From positions 5,022,001 through 5,086,000 of the forward strand of contig NC_031672.1 of the NCBI RefSeq assembly GCF_001640025.1: a stretch of DNA of 64,000 nucleotides, written 5' to 3'. The stretch is from Sugiyamaella lignohabitans (taxonomy: Eukaryota; Ascomycota; Dipodascomycetes; Dipodascales; Trichomonascaceae). This document shows, in pieces, positions 46,760 through 57,450 of this stretch (position 1 is the stretch's first letter; each line of letters starts with the position of its first letter). The position numbers and the translations under genes were made by a program. The notes under the pieces were generated by a model. It did no database searches. It was not told the origin of the DNA and worked only from the letters and a program-made list of their open reading frames with translations.

Positions 46760-47266
46760 GGTTTAGAGACATCGGTTGCAGCCCGTTACACCGGCCGCGG
46801 CCACACCACCTCCCCCCTTGAGCCCCAGGATGCCATCGTCACTCACCCTGCTTATTTGATTGATTGACTAGCCGAACCTACCTGCACCCGTGCATACTTC
46901 CAGTTAAAGCTAACTAACTAATAATTACCTGGCTGACAGATATTCTGCCAAACACCTAAGTAACCACATCATCAACAAAAAAAGACCCATCAACTGATAT
47001 TTCACGGGTTTTAGGTGTAGATTAATTGATCTCAGGAGTAGTAAAATTTAGACTGCTGGTTGACTTTGGATTGGGTTTTCTTTCTTGTATGGCGGTAGCG
47101 ACTTCCCCAACTGAGACTATCATCTGATACATAGCATTCGATAGTTACTCACATCCGCTACTTAGTCTTATCCTTTACGAATTAGTATTTTTTTGTGGGT
47201 CACAATTTTTTAAGTGGTGGTTCTACTTTTGTATACCATTGAGTGAAATATATATATCTAGCAATC

Positions 47267-50200
47267 ATGGATTATCCAATGGAGATTGTAAGTTGAATTG
47301 AGTTGGAACAGAGAGCCCAACGTGCAGTGACTGGTTCGCCTCTCTTTGTATATTTTCTTGCTGGCTTGGGCGTTTGTTGCTGGTAGTGTGGGGTTTTTGG
47401 GCAGCAATACAAGTTGGTTTAAGTGAAAATATACCTTCTATTGTGAAAGGTTAGATATTGGGGGACAGTCACTAATGTTCTGTGTAGGATGATAATGATG
47501 GGGTCATTGATGATGAATCTTCGACCAACTCCCCTGTAACCGCGTCTGTGGACAATTCAGAGAGTGTTGAAGAGCTTTCTAAGCCTCTGGAAGTGGCTAC
47601 AAATGGTAAGTAAAGTGATTTTATGAGTTCATGAGTCCATGTATTCATGTTCATGACTATATGACAGTGGTGGTTGGCTTGCATGGGTGGCTTGCTTTTA
47701 GAGCGAGCCACTCAGGGTGAGCTTCTTTATTTCAATGCCCAGTGAAATAGAGCAAAATGAAATGCGAAGTATTTGCACAGAAGCTTCAGTTGTCTAAAAT
47801 ACTGGAAGAGAATCTAAACAGATCTTTGTGATAGTGTTGGTGGTTGTGGACATGGAATTCTAACACTATACAGAGGAACAAATGAAAGCCAGGATCTTCC
47901 CTCCTATTGATGAAGAAATTGAAGCAGATTTCAGCAATACATGGGAAATTGAGAATTGGAAGGGGCTTCCTACTCGTATCAATGGTCCTAGCTTTGAATC
48001 CAATGGATTTTCATTTAGAATCTTGCTGTTCCCAGAAGGCAACAGAGCTGATGCTGCTTCGGTATATTTAGAGGCAGCACCAGCTGACCATTCGAAGGCA
48101 AAGCAACAAGCGGAATCTCAGGTTCAACAGCCAATTGACGGTGACGACCAGAGCCCTACTCAGGCTGAAGTACAGGCCAATGCTGTTGGTAATGGCGCAG
48201 TTGTTGACGTCACTGGTATTAATTCTGTAGACCAAGACGTTGATGTGGATGTAGTATCTACACAAGATGATGGAACAACTGATACACAGGACCAGGAAGA
48301 AGAGGACTGGGCTGTGTGTGCTCAATTCGGACTCGTTATGTGGAATCCAGAGCACCCAGAGGTATTCCATAGCATGTTTGCCCAGCACCGATTTAGTCCC
48401 GAGGAGGGCGATTGGGGATTCACAAAGTTTTATGAGCTACGAAGATTACTTGTCGCTCAAGACAAAAACACCCATCCTCTCATAGAAAACAACAAGGTAA
48501 ACATTACTGCTTATGTTCGTATTATTAAAGATCCAACTGGCGTTCTCTGGCACAATTTCTACAGATATAATTCTAAAAAGGAGACTGGATTTGTAGGATT
48601 AAAGAACCAAGGAGCTACTTGTTATCTTAACTCTCTGCTACAGTCATTGTACTTCACCAAAGTATTCCGGAGAAGTGTGTACAAGATTCCTACTCAACAG
48701 GACCAGCCTAATTCTGTGCCGTCCGCATTACAAAGAATGTTTTATTTATTAAGTACTTCCGAAGCACCAGTAGGAACTTTGCAATTGACGAAATCGTTTG
48801 GCTGGGATTCTGCTGATGCCTTTACCCAGCATGATGTACAGGAGTTGAATCGTGTATTGATGGACAAGCTCGAGGGTAAAATGAAGGGTACCGAGGTTGA
48901 GGGCGCTCTAAATAACATTTTTGTTGCTCAGATGAAGAGTTATGTCAAGTGCATCAATGTAGATTTTGAATCGTCTCGTATCGAAGATTATTGGGATATT
49001 CAACTCAACGTCAAGGGCATGAAGGATCTTGAAGCTTCTTTTAGGGACTATATCCAAACAGAGCTTCTTGCTGGTGAAAATCAATACCAAGCCACTGGTT
49101 ATGGATTGCAGGATGCTACTAAAGGTGTTGTGTTTCAATCTTTCCCTCCTGTGTTGCACTTGCAATTGAAGAGATACGAGTACGATTTCAACCGCGATAT
49201 GGAAGTCAAGATTAATGATCGTTATGAATTCCCTGCCGAGGTCGACTTGTCTCCATATTTGGAAGAAGGATCTGATATGAGTGAACCATGGATCTATACC
49301 TTGCATGGTGTGCTTGTACACAGCGGTGATTTGAACGCTGGCCATTACTATGCTCTGTTGAAGCCATCTAAAGATGGCTCTTGGTACAAATTTGATGATG
49401 ATAGGGTGACAAAGGCGACTATGAAAGAGGTTTTGGAGGAGAATTTTGGGGGTGAGGCAGCACCACCACAACAACCACCTGGTATTTCAGTACCTCAGCG
49501 TACTAGACTAAATTATAAGCGTCATTCAAGTGCTTATATGCTTGTTTACCTGCGAAAATCAAGATTGGATGAAATATTACCTGGTAATGAAGATGATATT
49601 CCGAATCATATCCCCGAACGACTAGAACAGGAAGTTGCTGAGGAGAACGCTCGTCGTAAAGAGCGTGAAGAACAGCACTTTTACATGAACGTTCGAGTTA
49701 TGTCAAACAAACAGTTTGTCAATTACCAAGGTTTTGATATTGCTAGTTGGGATAGATACGATTCTAATAATTCTGACGATGATAATGGATCACGGCCATT
49801 ACACTACAAGGTGAAAAAGGCCCAGACAATAGCAGACTTCTTAAACACATTGGCTCAAGAAAATGGTGTTAGTGATATCTCCAAATTACAACTATGGCTC
49901 CTAGTCAGCAGACAGAACAAAACATATCGTTTGGACCGAGCTGTTCTTGCTGAGGAATATTCCAATACTATGGACCAGCTGCGGGATCAATCTTTGACGA
50001 GTTTCAATAGTGGAGACCTGAGGCTTTGGCTAGAATTCTTACCTACTCCATCACCCACCTTGGAAATGAGTCTAAGTGAGCAACAAATTCAACAGCAACT
50101 TCAATTTGCTACAGGAATCTCGTCACCTCAAGGTTCCGACAACCAACCAATGTTACTATTTTTGAAGCATTTCGATAAGAAGGCCCAAACTTTGAAGGGA

Positions 50201-51496
50201 TTTGGTACACTTGTGGTTCGCCCTTCAGATAAAGTATTGACGGCTATCAAATATATTATTAACGCAATGGGCTGGGAACAAGGCACCAGATTGAGCGTCG
50301 TGGAAGAGATCAAACCAGAGATGATTGATGCAGTCAGAGTGAAGGCCACATTCAATGAATGTGAAATTTCTGATGGTGATATTATTTGTTTTGAGAGAGA
50401 TGGTGAACCGGTTGCAGAAGGTGGATACACTACAGCGGTTCAATTTTATGACTTTTTGAATAACAGAGCTCTCTTTTCGTTCAGAAAGCGCTCATCGCAA
50501 CTGGATGAGCTCAATAATGGCACCGGTAATGGCAACATTGTCATCAATGGGGACGATGAAGCAAACACTCCTCCAACCCCAGAGGGCTCTTTTGAGTTGT
50601 GGCTTAATCGTAAGGACTCATATGACCAACTGGCTCAAAAGGTGGCAGCCTATCTCAATGTTGATCCTAATTACTTGCAATTTTTCAGTACCCAAACAAA
50701 CGGAATGGAGAGAGCACCAGTTAAACGAGGCAGTGGTGCCTTGGAACAGTCGTTGATGCTCGGATATCCTAGCCATCTTCCAGTGTCAGTATTGTATGAA
50801 GTGTTGGATATTAGTCTTGCAGAGCTTGAAAAGAAAAAGCTTATCAACATTATATGGTTAACTGATGGTCTTTCCCAAGAACATAGACATTCGTTCCTGG
50901 TTCCCAAGACTAACACCTACACAATTCGCAACCTTTTATCAGAATTACAGCAACGAGTCAACATTCCTAAGGAATTACTACCTCGAATCAAAGTATGGGG
51001 TGCTCTACACTCGACTATGCACGACAGGTATTCTGACGACTCGCTTGTGGCGGCTATTGAAGATAATGTACAAATCTACGCAGCAGTGGCTCCTATCGAA
51101 GAATATGAACTCAATCAAACGGATTCGACCAATAAAAGACTGATTGACGTTTTCCATTTCCAAAAGGACCTGGTCAGATCTCACAGTGTACCATTTACTT
51201 TCGTGCTCAAGGAAGGTGAACCATTTTCAGAAACCAAGGTTCGTTTACAAAAGACCTTGGGTGTCTATGACAAGGTATTTGAGAAAATCAAGTTTGCAAT
51301 TGTCCATCCAAACGTACGACTACCTGAATACCTTCCCAGCACAGCTGAAAATGCCGAACAACAAGCACTTGTAGACGAGGCCAACCAAGCGACACTCTTC
51401 TCTCTTATGCAGGAAGGTGATGCACTTGGACTCGACCATGCTGACAAGTCGTCTCGTAGGGCGTACGGCCAACAGGCGATTTTTATTAAGAATTAA
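47267..51496 (+). CDS. UBP15: Ubiquitin-specific protease, USP7 family
   Basis: This deubiquitinase is orthologous to yeast Ubp15 and human USP7. Exons are 47267-47287, 47488-47605 and 47874-51496 (3762 bases, 1253 residues; yeast 1230). The introns are 200 and 268 bases and place MDYPMEI at the N-terminus. A MATH domain starts near residue 65 (TWEIENWKGLP). The USP core has the Cys box GLKNQGATCYLNS (C296), QHDVQELNRVL, and the His box HSGDLNAGHYYAL (H535). Ubiquitin-like repeats fill the C-terminal half. The MATH domain is interrupted at about residues 115-190 by an acidic, Gln/Asp/Val-rich insertion before the conserved EEEDWAVCAQFGLV stretch. Peroxisome and cell-cycle roles are known for the yeast protein. 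Confidence 0.94.
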
Positions 51497-52087
51497 ATGT
51501 CTCCATATGTTTCATAGTGATTTTTTTAGAATTTTATATTTTCTTGAAACCTGGAGCAGAGCCTCAGGTTTCGTTTTACTCGCTTCGTGAGCTTCTGAGG
51601 GATCGCAAGATTCCTGATTCTCGGCGTAATGGGGGTTAGGGTGCATCTCTAACCTACTTCAGTAATACAAAAACAAAACAGGAAAGGTATTTTTGATAGC
51701 TAGTACCGCGTAATAGGTTCTTTGTCTGGAGGATTTTATAATTGTTGGTCCGGGTAGCAATCATTGCTATCATCCGATAAAACCATCTGGATCATTTGAA
51801 TCGGATTCTTTACTTGTTAGATATAAAAACTACAGGGATTGATTTATTAAACACGTCTGTTTCACTCGACCAAGACACGACTAGTCCGGCAGAAATTAAG
51901 GTTCGTGTCTGCGTTAGGTTTCAGCGACAAAAAATCTAGAACGGTTAGGCAACTACCGACAACTGTAAACTATTTCCAAGGCGTCAAGCTTCTTATTATC
52001 TTAAGACAGGTTTTTGGTAAAACACCAATAGGGGCTGTTTTATATTTTGATAATCGAAGACCGGTTGGTAAGGAACAGAATATAATC
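51497..52087. other. UBP15 3' region and ECM25 promoter
   Basis: These 591 bases contain copy E of the hairpin family at about 51551-51591. The ECM25 frame stays open upstream to 51905 without an ATG; I treat that part as non-coding leader. Confidence 0.5.
51551..51591 (-). repeat. Diverged double-hairpin element (copy E)
   Basis: On the minus strand, a hairpin CTCAC-GAA-GCGAG is followed after 11 bases by CTGAGGC-TCT-GCTCCAG. The order, 7-base arms and 3-base loops match the other copies, but the second stem has two mismatched positions. Confidence 0.5.
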
Positions 52088-53872
52088 ATGGCGTCTCCTC
52101 GATATATCCAAGCCATAGCCGACCAAGTTGTCCACGTCACATCTACGGTTGACCCTGGTACTAGGTTACCAATAGTGGTAATCGATTCTACCGAACTACC
52201 AGCACCTTCATCCGAGGTTTACTCACTGCTTGTACCAGCGATAATGGCCAAGCTGCCAAGTACAAATTATGCTCTTCTATTCTTTGCTTGTGGTGCACCA
52301 AACAAGCCGAGCTGGTCATGGGTAGCCAAAGCGTACTCAATGCTCGATCATGACTTCAAGAAACGGGTGAAGAAGGTTTATGTTGTACACGAAAGTTGGT
52401 GGGTTCGAGCTATTACAGAAATGCTTCGTGGGGTTGTTTCAACCAAATTCAAAAAGAAAGTGGTTCATGTCTCTAGTTTGAGTCAATTGGCCCAGCTTTT
52501 GGATATTACTGTCATCGATATCAAACCAAAGGTATATCTGCATAACAGAAAAATTGAATCTGAGATCACTATTCCGCGACATCCCATGCCAGTATTTGGA
52601 ATGCCTTTATATCTTGGCGATGAGGACGCGGAAATCGTTCTACCCAGAGTCTGGACAGAAGGCATTGAATATCTTCATAAGACAGGATACTCAATCAAAG
52701 ACCTGTTCAAGAGACCAGAACATTCTACGAGACAAAACCAGTCATTTGCAGCACTGCAAATTATCTTAAGAGACTGCTACGATCGTAACCAACTTGTCGA
52801 TTTAGATGATTACGGTCCAAGGCTAGTCGCCTCTTTATTAAGGTTGTATATTTATCAACTGCCAATTCCGATATTGAGCAGTTCAATGGTGGAGAGATTC
52901 AACAACATCAGCGATTCGCCTCTTCATATTCACGCTATGAACATGTTCAGAAGCCTCACTAACGAGAGTCAAATCCTGCTGGCAGATTTGATCGACTTGT
53001 TATCATATCTGGTTCTGCCCTCAGGACCAGGAACATCGCGACCCAATAATACACCAGGTTCGCTCGCTGCCTGTATTGGCCCCAGTCTTTTGGGAAACAC
53101 TAATGGTGACAGTACCAATATAGCAAGCAGTGTTCGGTTTATTAAGACTCTTGTAGAGTGCTGGTCGCAAATTAGCATTCAAGTACGTCCAGAGACAGCT
53201 CTTTTGGCTCGAAGAGCAAGCATCATGGATGCACCCAGTTCACCACAAAAAAAGCTTTCCAAGCGATTCACTCAGTCGGTGTCATCCTTGTCATCAGCCT
53301 CTTCAGGTGAGAATAATGTATCGCTACCTATGACCAGAATCCGTACATTCCCTACCGAGCTTGACTTTCAAAACAACACGCTATTCGATAGTACTATTGA
53401 GATCCGTCAAGATAGCCGGTCCTCATCTATGTCATCCGATGTTTCAACAGCCTCATCAAGTCGGTCAACGTCGTCATCGTCATCCTCAGATGGTAACCTA
53501 GTCGAGACATTGCCTAACATCCCACCTCCACCACCCATTCCACGAAAGCTCAAGCTTCAACTCACATGTCGTAATGGTACCAACTCAACAAACCCGACAT
53601 CAACAGGTCTTATCCTACAACCGTCTAACAAATCAAATACTGTATCTACGAAATCACCCACCGTACCGTATATGGCCAAACCAATTCCCGTTCCAGCACC
53701 TGCTTCACCTACTGATACGTCAAATACCAGCACCAAACGCAGTGGACCTCGTCCCAGAGCAGTAGTTCGTCGTGGGAAAATGGTCGCGGAACTTGCTAAA
53801 CTCTACGAAGAAAAGTGCAATACAGCCGAGATTCTCGTCAAACTCGACAGTAACCGCAACAAAGCCATCTAA
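52088..53872 (+). CDS. ECM25: CRAL-TRIO plus RhoGAP-like protein, Ecm25 family
   Basis: A homologue of yeast Ecm25, linked to morphogenesis and Rho GTPase control. From the ATG at 52088 it has 594 residues (yeast 599), and its opening MASPRYIQAIADQVV aligns with the Ecm25 start. The frame is open further upstream without an ATG, so the start is well supported. A Sec14/CRAL-TRIO-like domain spans about 30-165 (LPIVVIDSTELPAPSSEVY, KVYVVHESWWVRAI). A RhoGAP-like fold spans about 185-380 (VASLLRLYIYQLPIPIL). The place of the RhoGAP arginine finger reads FKRPE instead of FR.SG, so catalytic activity is doubtful. The C-terminal 190 residues are Ser/Thr/Pro-rich, with the proline run NIPPPPPIPRKL as a possible SH3 ligand. 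Confidence 0.82.
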   Translation: MASPRYIQAIADQVVHVTSTVDPGTRLPIVVIDSTELPAPSSEVYSLLVPAIMAKLPSTNYALLFFACGAPNKPSWSWVAKAYSMLDHDFKKRVKKVYVVHESWWVRAITEMLRGVVSTKFKKKVVHVSSLSQLAQLLDITVIDIKPKVYLHNRKIESEITIPRHPMPVFGMPLYLGDEDAEIVLPRVWTEGIEYLHKTGYSIKDLFKRPEHSTRQNQSFAALQIILRDCYDRNQLVDLDDYGPRLVASLLRLYIYQLPIPILSSSMVERFNNISDSPLHIHAMNMFRSLTNESQILLADLIDLLSYLVLPSGPGTSRPNNTPGSLAACIGPSLLGNTNGDSTNIASSVRFIKTLVECWSQISIQVRPETALLARRASIMDAPSSPQKKLSKRFTQSVSSLSSASSGENNVSLPMTRIRTFPTELDFQNNTLFDSTIEIRQDSRSSSMSSDVSTASSSRSTSSSSSSDGNLVETLPNIPPPPPIPRKLKLQLTCRNGTNSTNPTSTGLILQPSNKSNTVSTKSPTVPYMAKPIPVPAPASPTDTSNTSTKRSGPRPRAVVRRGKMVAELAKLYEEKCNTAEILVKLDSNRNKAI

Positions 53873-53884
53873 TAATCTCCCATA

Positions 53885-53914
53885 CTATCCTATCCTACCC
53901 TATCCTATCCTATC
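53885..53914 (+). repeat. (CTATC)6 pentanucleotide microsatellite
   Basis: Six CTATC units, one with a T-to-C-type change (CTACC), directly after the ECM25 stop. Confidence 0.9.
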
Positions 53915-54055
53915 CTCTTTATTTATTTTGCAATATAAAAATATCAAAAATATCTGCCACCTCCAGCAACAGGACTCTGCCCTGCCCACTCACCAGTGAC
54001 ATATCAGGTCCAAGCCAACACAATTGACCCAACAATTGACCGAAAATCCACTTAT

Positions 54056-54110
54056 CTCCTGCGAAGCAGGAGCTATGGGGTCTGGGGCTTTGCCCCAGCC
54101 GCCGGAGGCA
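54056..54110 (+). repeat. GC-rich double-hairpin element (copy D, most intact)
   Basis: The first hairpin CTCCTGC-GAA-GCAGGAG (54056-54072) is perfect. After CTATGGGGT comes the second perfect hairpin CTGGGGC-TTT-GCCCCAG (54082-54098), then CCGCCGGAGGCA. The 34 bases from 54077 match copy B on its minus strand except in the 3-base loop. Confidence 0.9.
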
Positions 54111-55126
54111 TGTCCATTAGATCCAATTTGTTTACACTAGGGCATGGAATAGCATGTGAAAGTGCCATGTGCGGGTATGCACGTTGGATAGCAGGGTCCT
54201 CTCGGTGGACGCCGTGGCTGTCTGTCTACAGAGGCCGGGCTGCAATCAACACGGGTCAGGGTCAATCCGTGGCAGTATCCTGGGTCTGCCGCTTTCAAGT
54301 ACCGGTAACCAGTGTCTCAGTTTTTTTGAATGTGCAGATTTTTCGTGGCAACGGGCATGTGTCAGGTGTTAGCTTTACCATTTGATCCTCCAGAGTCCCA
54401 AAAAAGTGATGGTTAATAGGCCGGTAAAAGTTCATTAAAAACCAAGAACCGAGTAGCAGCGCAGCGGTAGACCCCCTGGAAAGTATCCCCGCGTCAGAAA
54501 CCCATGTTAAGTTGGGCTGGGTAAGAGGCTCTTATTGTCTCAAAAAGATTCATATATGCACCATACCGCCGATCGCAGACGAGATATACGGGATGACGCC
54601 AAACGGCGTGAGTTTGGGTTGACCGCAACCGGAGATTTTTACAGGACTCTTTGACTGGATAAACTGGCTTATATAAAATTGATTAGGGTCGTTATAGCAA
54701 AAGAGAAATTCGGTTTAATTGAGTATTTTACCATGAAAAAAGCGAACTCATTTGCCGAGAATTTCTGAAGTTTTACATCGGTCGGATCAGAAATCAGGCA
54801 CAAAATGCCATGACTCTATTTTCTCTATTTTCTCCAGGGTTGGGGAACAGGAATTTTTCACAAGGCAGAGACTTATACGCAAGATAAATCAAACCCACCC
54901 TAAAATCAACCAATTAACCTAGGGTTGCAGGGGGGAGGTCGCCCCGTTTTCGCTTGGATCGACTAGTCCCAGCACATGTGAAAAATTTGCCCCATCATTA
55001 TATAAATGAGAGGTATGTCGCTCAAAATTAGAAATCTTTTTTTTTTTTTTCTTCTTCATTAATAAAAAATCAATTGTATTTTTTTATTAAACCATTCCCC
55101 CCAAACACATCCATATAAACACAAAA

Positions 55127-57430
55127 ATGGTTCTTTCTTCTGTTCTTGGATTCCCCCGTATTGGTCCTAACAGAGAGCTCAAGAAGGCCACTGAGGCTTA
55201 CTGGGCTGGTAAGACCTCTGCTGAGGACTTGCTCAAGGTCGGTAAGGAGATCAGAGCCAACAACTGGAAGCTTCAAAAGGCTGCTGGTGTTGATATCATT
55301 GCTTCCAATGATTTCTCTTTCTACGATCAAGTTTTGGACTTGTCTCTTTTGTTCAATGTCATTCCTGACAGATACACCAAGTACAACTTGCCTGCTCTTG
55401 ATACTCTTTTCGCCATGGGCCGTGGTTTGCAACGTCCTGCTACCGAGTCCAGCCCTGCTGTCGATGTTCCTGCTCTTGAGATGGTCAAGTGGTTCGACTC
55501 TAACTACCACTATGTTCGTCCTACTTTCTCTCACTCTACTGTTTTCAAGCTTAACGGTTCTAAGCCTGTTGATGAGTACCTTGAGGCCAAGGAGCTTGGT
55601 GTTGAGACCCGTCCTGTTGTTGTCGGTCCTGTTTCTTACCTTTACCTTGGTAAGGCCGACAAGGACTCTCTTGACCTTGAGCCTATTTCTCTTCTCCCCA
55701 AGATCCTCCCTGTCTATGTTGAGCTCCTTAAGAAGCTTGCTGCTGCCGGTGCCAAGTCTGTTCAAATTGACGAGCCCGTTCTTGTTCTTGACCTCCCCAA
55801 GAACGTCCAAGCTGCCTACAAGACTGCTTACGAGACTCTTGCCAAGGAATCTGGTGTTGAATTGATCTTGACCACCTACTTCGGTGATGTCAGACCTAAC
55901 TTGGACGCTATCAAGGGCTTGCCAGTGGCTGGTTTCCACTACGACTTTGTTCGTGTCCCTGAGCAACTCGACGAGGTTGCTGCTGCTCTTACTTCTCAAC
56001 AAATTCTTTCCGTCGGTGTTGTTGATGGTCGTAACATTTGGAAGACTGACTTCGCCAAGGCTATCAAGGTTGTTGAGGCTGCCAAGGCCAAGGTTGGTGC
56101 TGACCGTGTCATTGTTGCCACCTCTTCTTCTCTTCTCCACACTCCTGTTGACCTTGCCAACGAGAAGAAGCTCAACCCTGAGATCAAGGACTGGTTCTCT
56201 TTTGCTACCCAAAAGCTTTCTGAGGTTGTTGTCATTGCCAAGGCTGTTAGCGGTGGTAATGTTGAGGCTGAGCTTGAGGCCAACAAGAAGAGCATTGATG
56301 CTCGTGCCAAGTCTGAGATCACCAACGACGCTGCTGTCCGCAAGAGATTGTCTGAGGTTTCTGAGGCTGATACCAAGAGAAAGTCTCCTTTCGCCGCTCG
56401 TCTTGCTGCCCAAGAGAAGACCTTGAACTTGCCTCTTTTCCCCACCACTACCATTGGTTCTTTCCCTCAAACCAAGGAGATCAGAATCAACCGTAACAAG
56501 TTCACCAAGGGTGAAATCACTGCTGAGGAGTACGAGAAGTTCATTGAGAAGGAGATCCAAGAGGTTGTTAAGTTCCAAGAGGAGATTGGTCTTGATGTCC
56601 TTGTCCACGGTGAGCCCGAGAGAAACGATATGGTCCAATACTTTGGTGAGCAATTGAAGGGTTTCGCTTTCACGACCAACGGTTGGGTTCAATCTTACGG
56701 TTCTAGATACGTTCGTCCTCCTATTATTGTTGGTGACGTTTCTCGTCCTGCTGCCATGACTGTTAAGGAGTCTAAGTACGCTCAATCTATCACCAAGAAG
56801 CCTATGAAGGGTATGCTTACTGGTCCTGTCACCATTCTCAGATGGTCTTTCCCCAGAGATGACTTGTCTGCTAAGGAGCAATGTCAACAACTTGCTTTGG
56901 CTCTCCGTGATGAGGTCAATGACCTTGAGAAGGCCGGTATCTACGTCATTCAAGTCGATGAGCCTGCTATCCGTGAGGGTCTTCCTCTTCGTGAGGGTGC
57001 TGAGCGTGCCGCTTATGTTCAATGGGCTCCCGAGTCTTTCAGATTGGCCACTTCTGGTGTTGAGGATGGTACTCAAATCCACTCTCACTTCTGTTACTCT
57101 GACTTGGACCCTGCTCACATTAAGGCTCTTGATGCTGATGTTGTTTCCATTGAATTCTCCAAGAAGGACGACTCTAAGTACATCCAAGAGTTCTCCAACT
57201 ACCCCAACCACATTGGTCTTGGTCTTTTCGATATCCACTCTCCTCGTGTTCCTCCTCAAGACGAGTTTGAGAGCCGTATCCAATCTATTGTCGGTGTTTA
57301 CCCCAAGCAAAACTTGTGGGTTAACCCCGATTGTGGTCTTAAGACTCGTAAGTGGGACGAGACCAAGAGGCAACTTACCAACATGGTTAACGCCGCCAAG
57401 GTCTACCGTGAGAAGTACGCTTCTGCTTAA
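55127..57430 (+). CDS. MET6: Cobalamin-independent methionine synthase
   Basis: This enzyme transfers a methyl group from 5-methyltetrahydrofolate (polyglutamate) to homocysteine, the last step of methionine synthesis, in the cytosol. It has 767 residues, as in yeast Met6, without intron. The N-terminal half opens VLGFPRIGPNRELKKA. The C-terminal catalytic half starts near residue 440 (TTIGSFPQTKEIR). The zinc ligands can be placed at H654 and C656 in HSHFCYSDL and at C736 in NPDCGLKTR, with an acidic ligand in SIEFSKKD. Codon use is the most biased in the window, which makes a full-length antisense frame appear (rejected). The start is the ATG after an A-rich leader. Confidence 0.97.
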   Translation: MVLSSVLGFPRIGPNRELKKATEAYWAGKTSAEDLLKVGKEIRANNWKLQKAAGVDIIASNDFSFYDQVLDLSLLFNVIPDRYTKYNLPALDTLFAMGRGLQRPATESSPAVDVPALEMVKWFDSNYHYVRPTFSHSTVFKLNGSKPVDEYLEAKELGVETRPVVVGPVSYLYLGKADKDSLDLEPISLLPKILPVYVELLKKLAAAGAKSVQIDEPVLVLDLPKNVQAAYKTAYETLAKESGVELILTTYFGDVRPNLDAIKGLPVAGFHYDFVRVPEQLDEVAAALTSQQILSVGVVDGRNIWKTDFAKAIKVVEAAKAKVGADRVIVATSSSLLHTPVDLANEKKLNPEIKDWFSFATQKLSEVVVIAKAVSGGNVEAELEANKKSIDARAKSEITNDAAVRKRLSEVSEADTKRKSPFAARLAAQEKTLNLPLFPTTTIGSFPQTKEIRINRNKFTKGEITAEEYEKFIEKEIQEVVKFQEEIGLDVLVHGEPERNDMVQYFGEQLKGFAFTTNGWVQSYGSRYVRPPIIVGDVSRPAAMTVKESKYAQSITKKPMKGMLTGPVTILRWSFPRDDLSAKEQCQQLALALRDEVNDLEKAGIYVIQVDEPAIREGLPLREGAERAAYVQWAPESFRLATSGVEDGTQIHSHFCYSDLDPAHIKALDADVVSIEFSKKDDSKYIQEFSNYPNHIGLGLFDIHSPRVPPQDEFESRIQSIVGVYPKQNLWVNPDCGLKTRKWDETKRQLTNMVNAAKVYREKYASA

Positions 57431-57450
57431 ACACGCAACCGTGTTTTAAG
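57426..57450 (+). terminator. Stem-loop spanning the MET6 stop codon
   Basis: CTTAAACACG (57426-57435) pairs with CGTGTTTTAAG (57440-57450) through one bulged base, with a CAAC loop. The MET6 TAA lies inside the 5' arm. Any role in termination or RNA stability is inference. Confidence 0.35.

Larger units (their letters stand above)
46122..47266. other. UBP15 upstream region with GC-rich elements
   Basis: These 1.1 kb hold no supported gene. 46372-46640 is very G+C-rich and contains two members of a double-hairpin element family; a decayed third is at about 46192-46240. An 11-base inverted repeat lies at 46687-46697 and 46749-46759. The frames reading through the GC block (46336-46527, 46386-46652) are composition artefacts. 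Confidence 0.55.
53873..55126. other. ECM25 3' region and MET6 promoter
   Basis: These 1.25 kb hold a CTATC microsatellite (53885-53914), element copy D (54056-54110), and the MET6 promoter with a long T-run at 55032-55050. A Gcn4-type half site TGACTC is at 54811-54816. No CACGTG Cbf1 site was found in the last 500 bases. The frame at 53996-54385 runs through copy D and is not a gene. Confidence 0.5.

Noticed and set aside
51905..52087. Upstream extension of the ECM25 frame from a GTG
   Set aside because: It has no ATG, and the ATG at 52088 aligns with the known N-terminus of the family.
55070..57373. A 767-codon open frame antisense to MET6
   Set aside because: It mirrors a gene with extreme codon bias; avoiding certain codons removes stops in the antisense frame. 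The product is a monotonous Leu/Arg/Ser/Asn/Val-rich chain with no domain.
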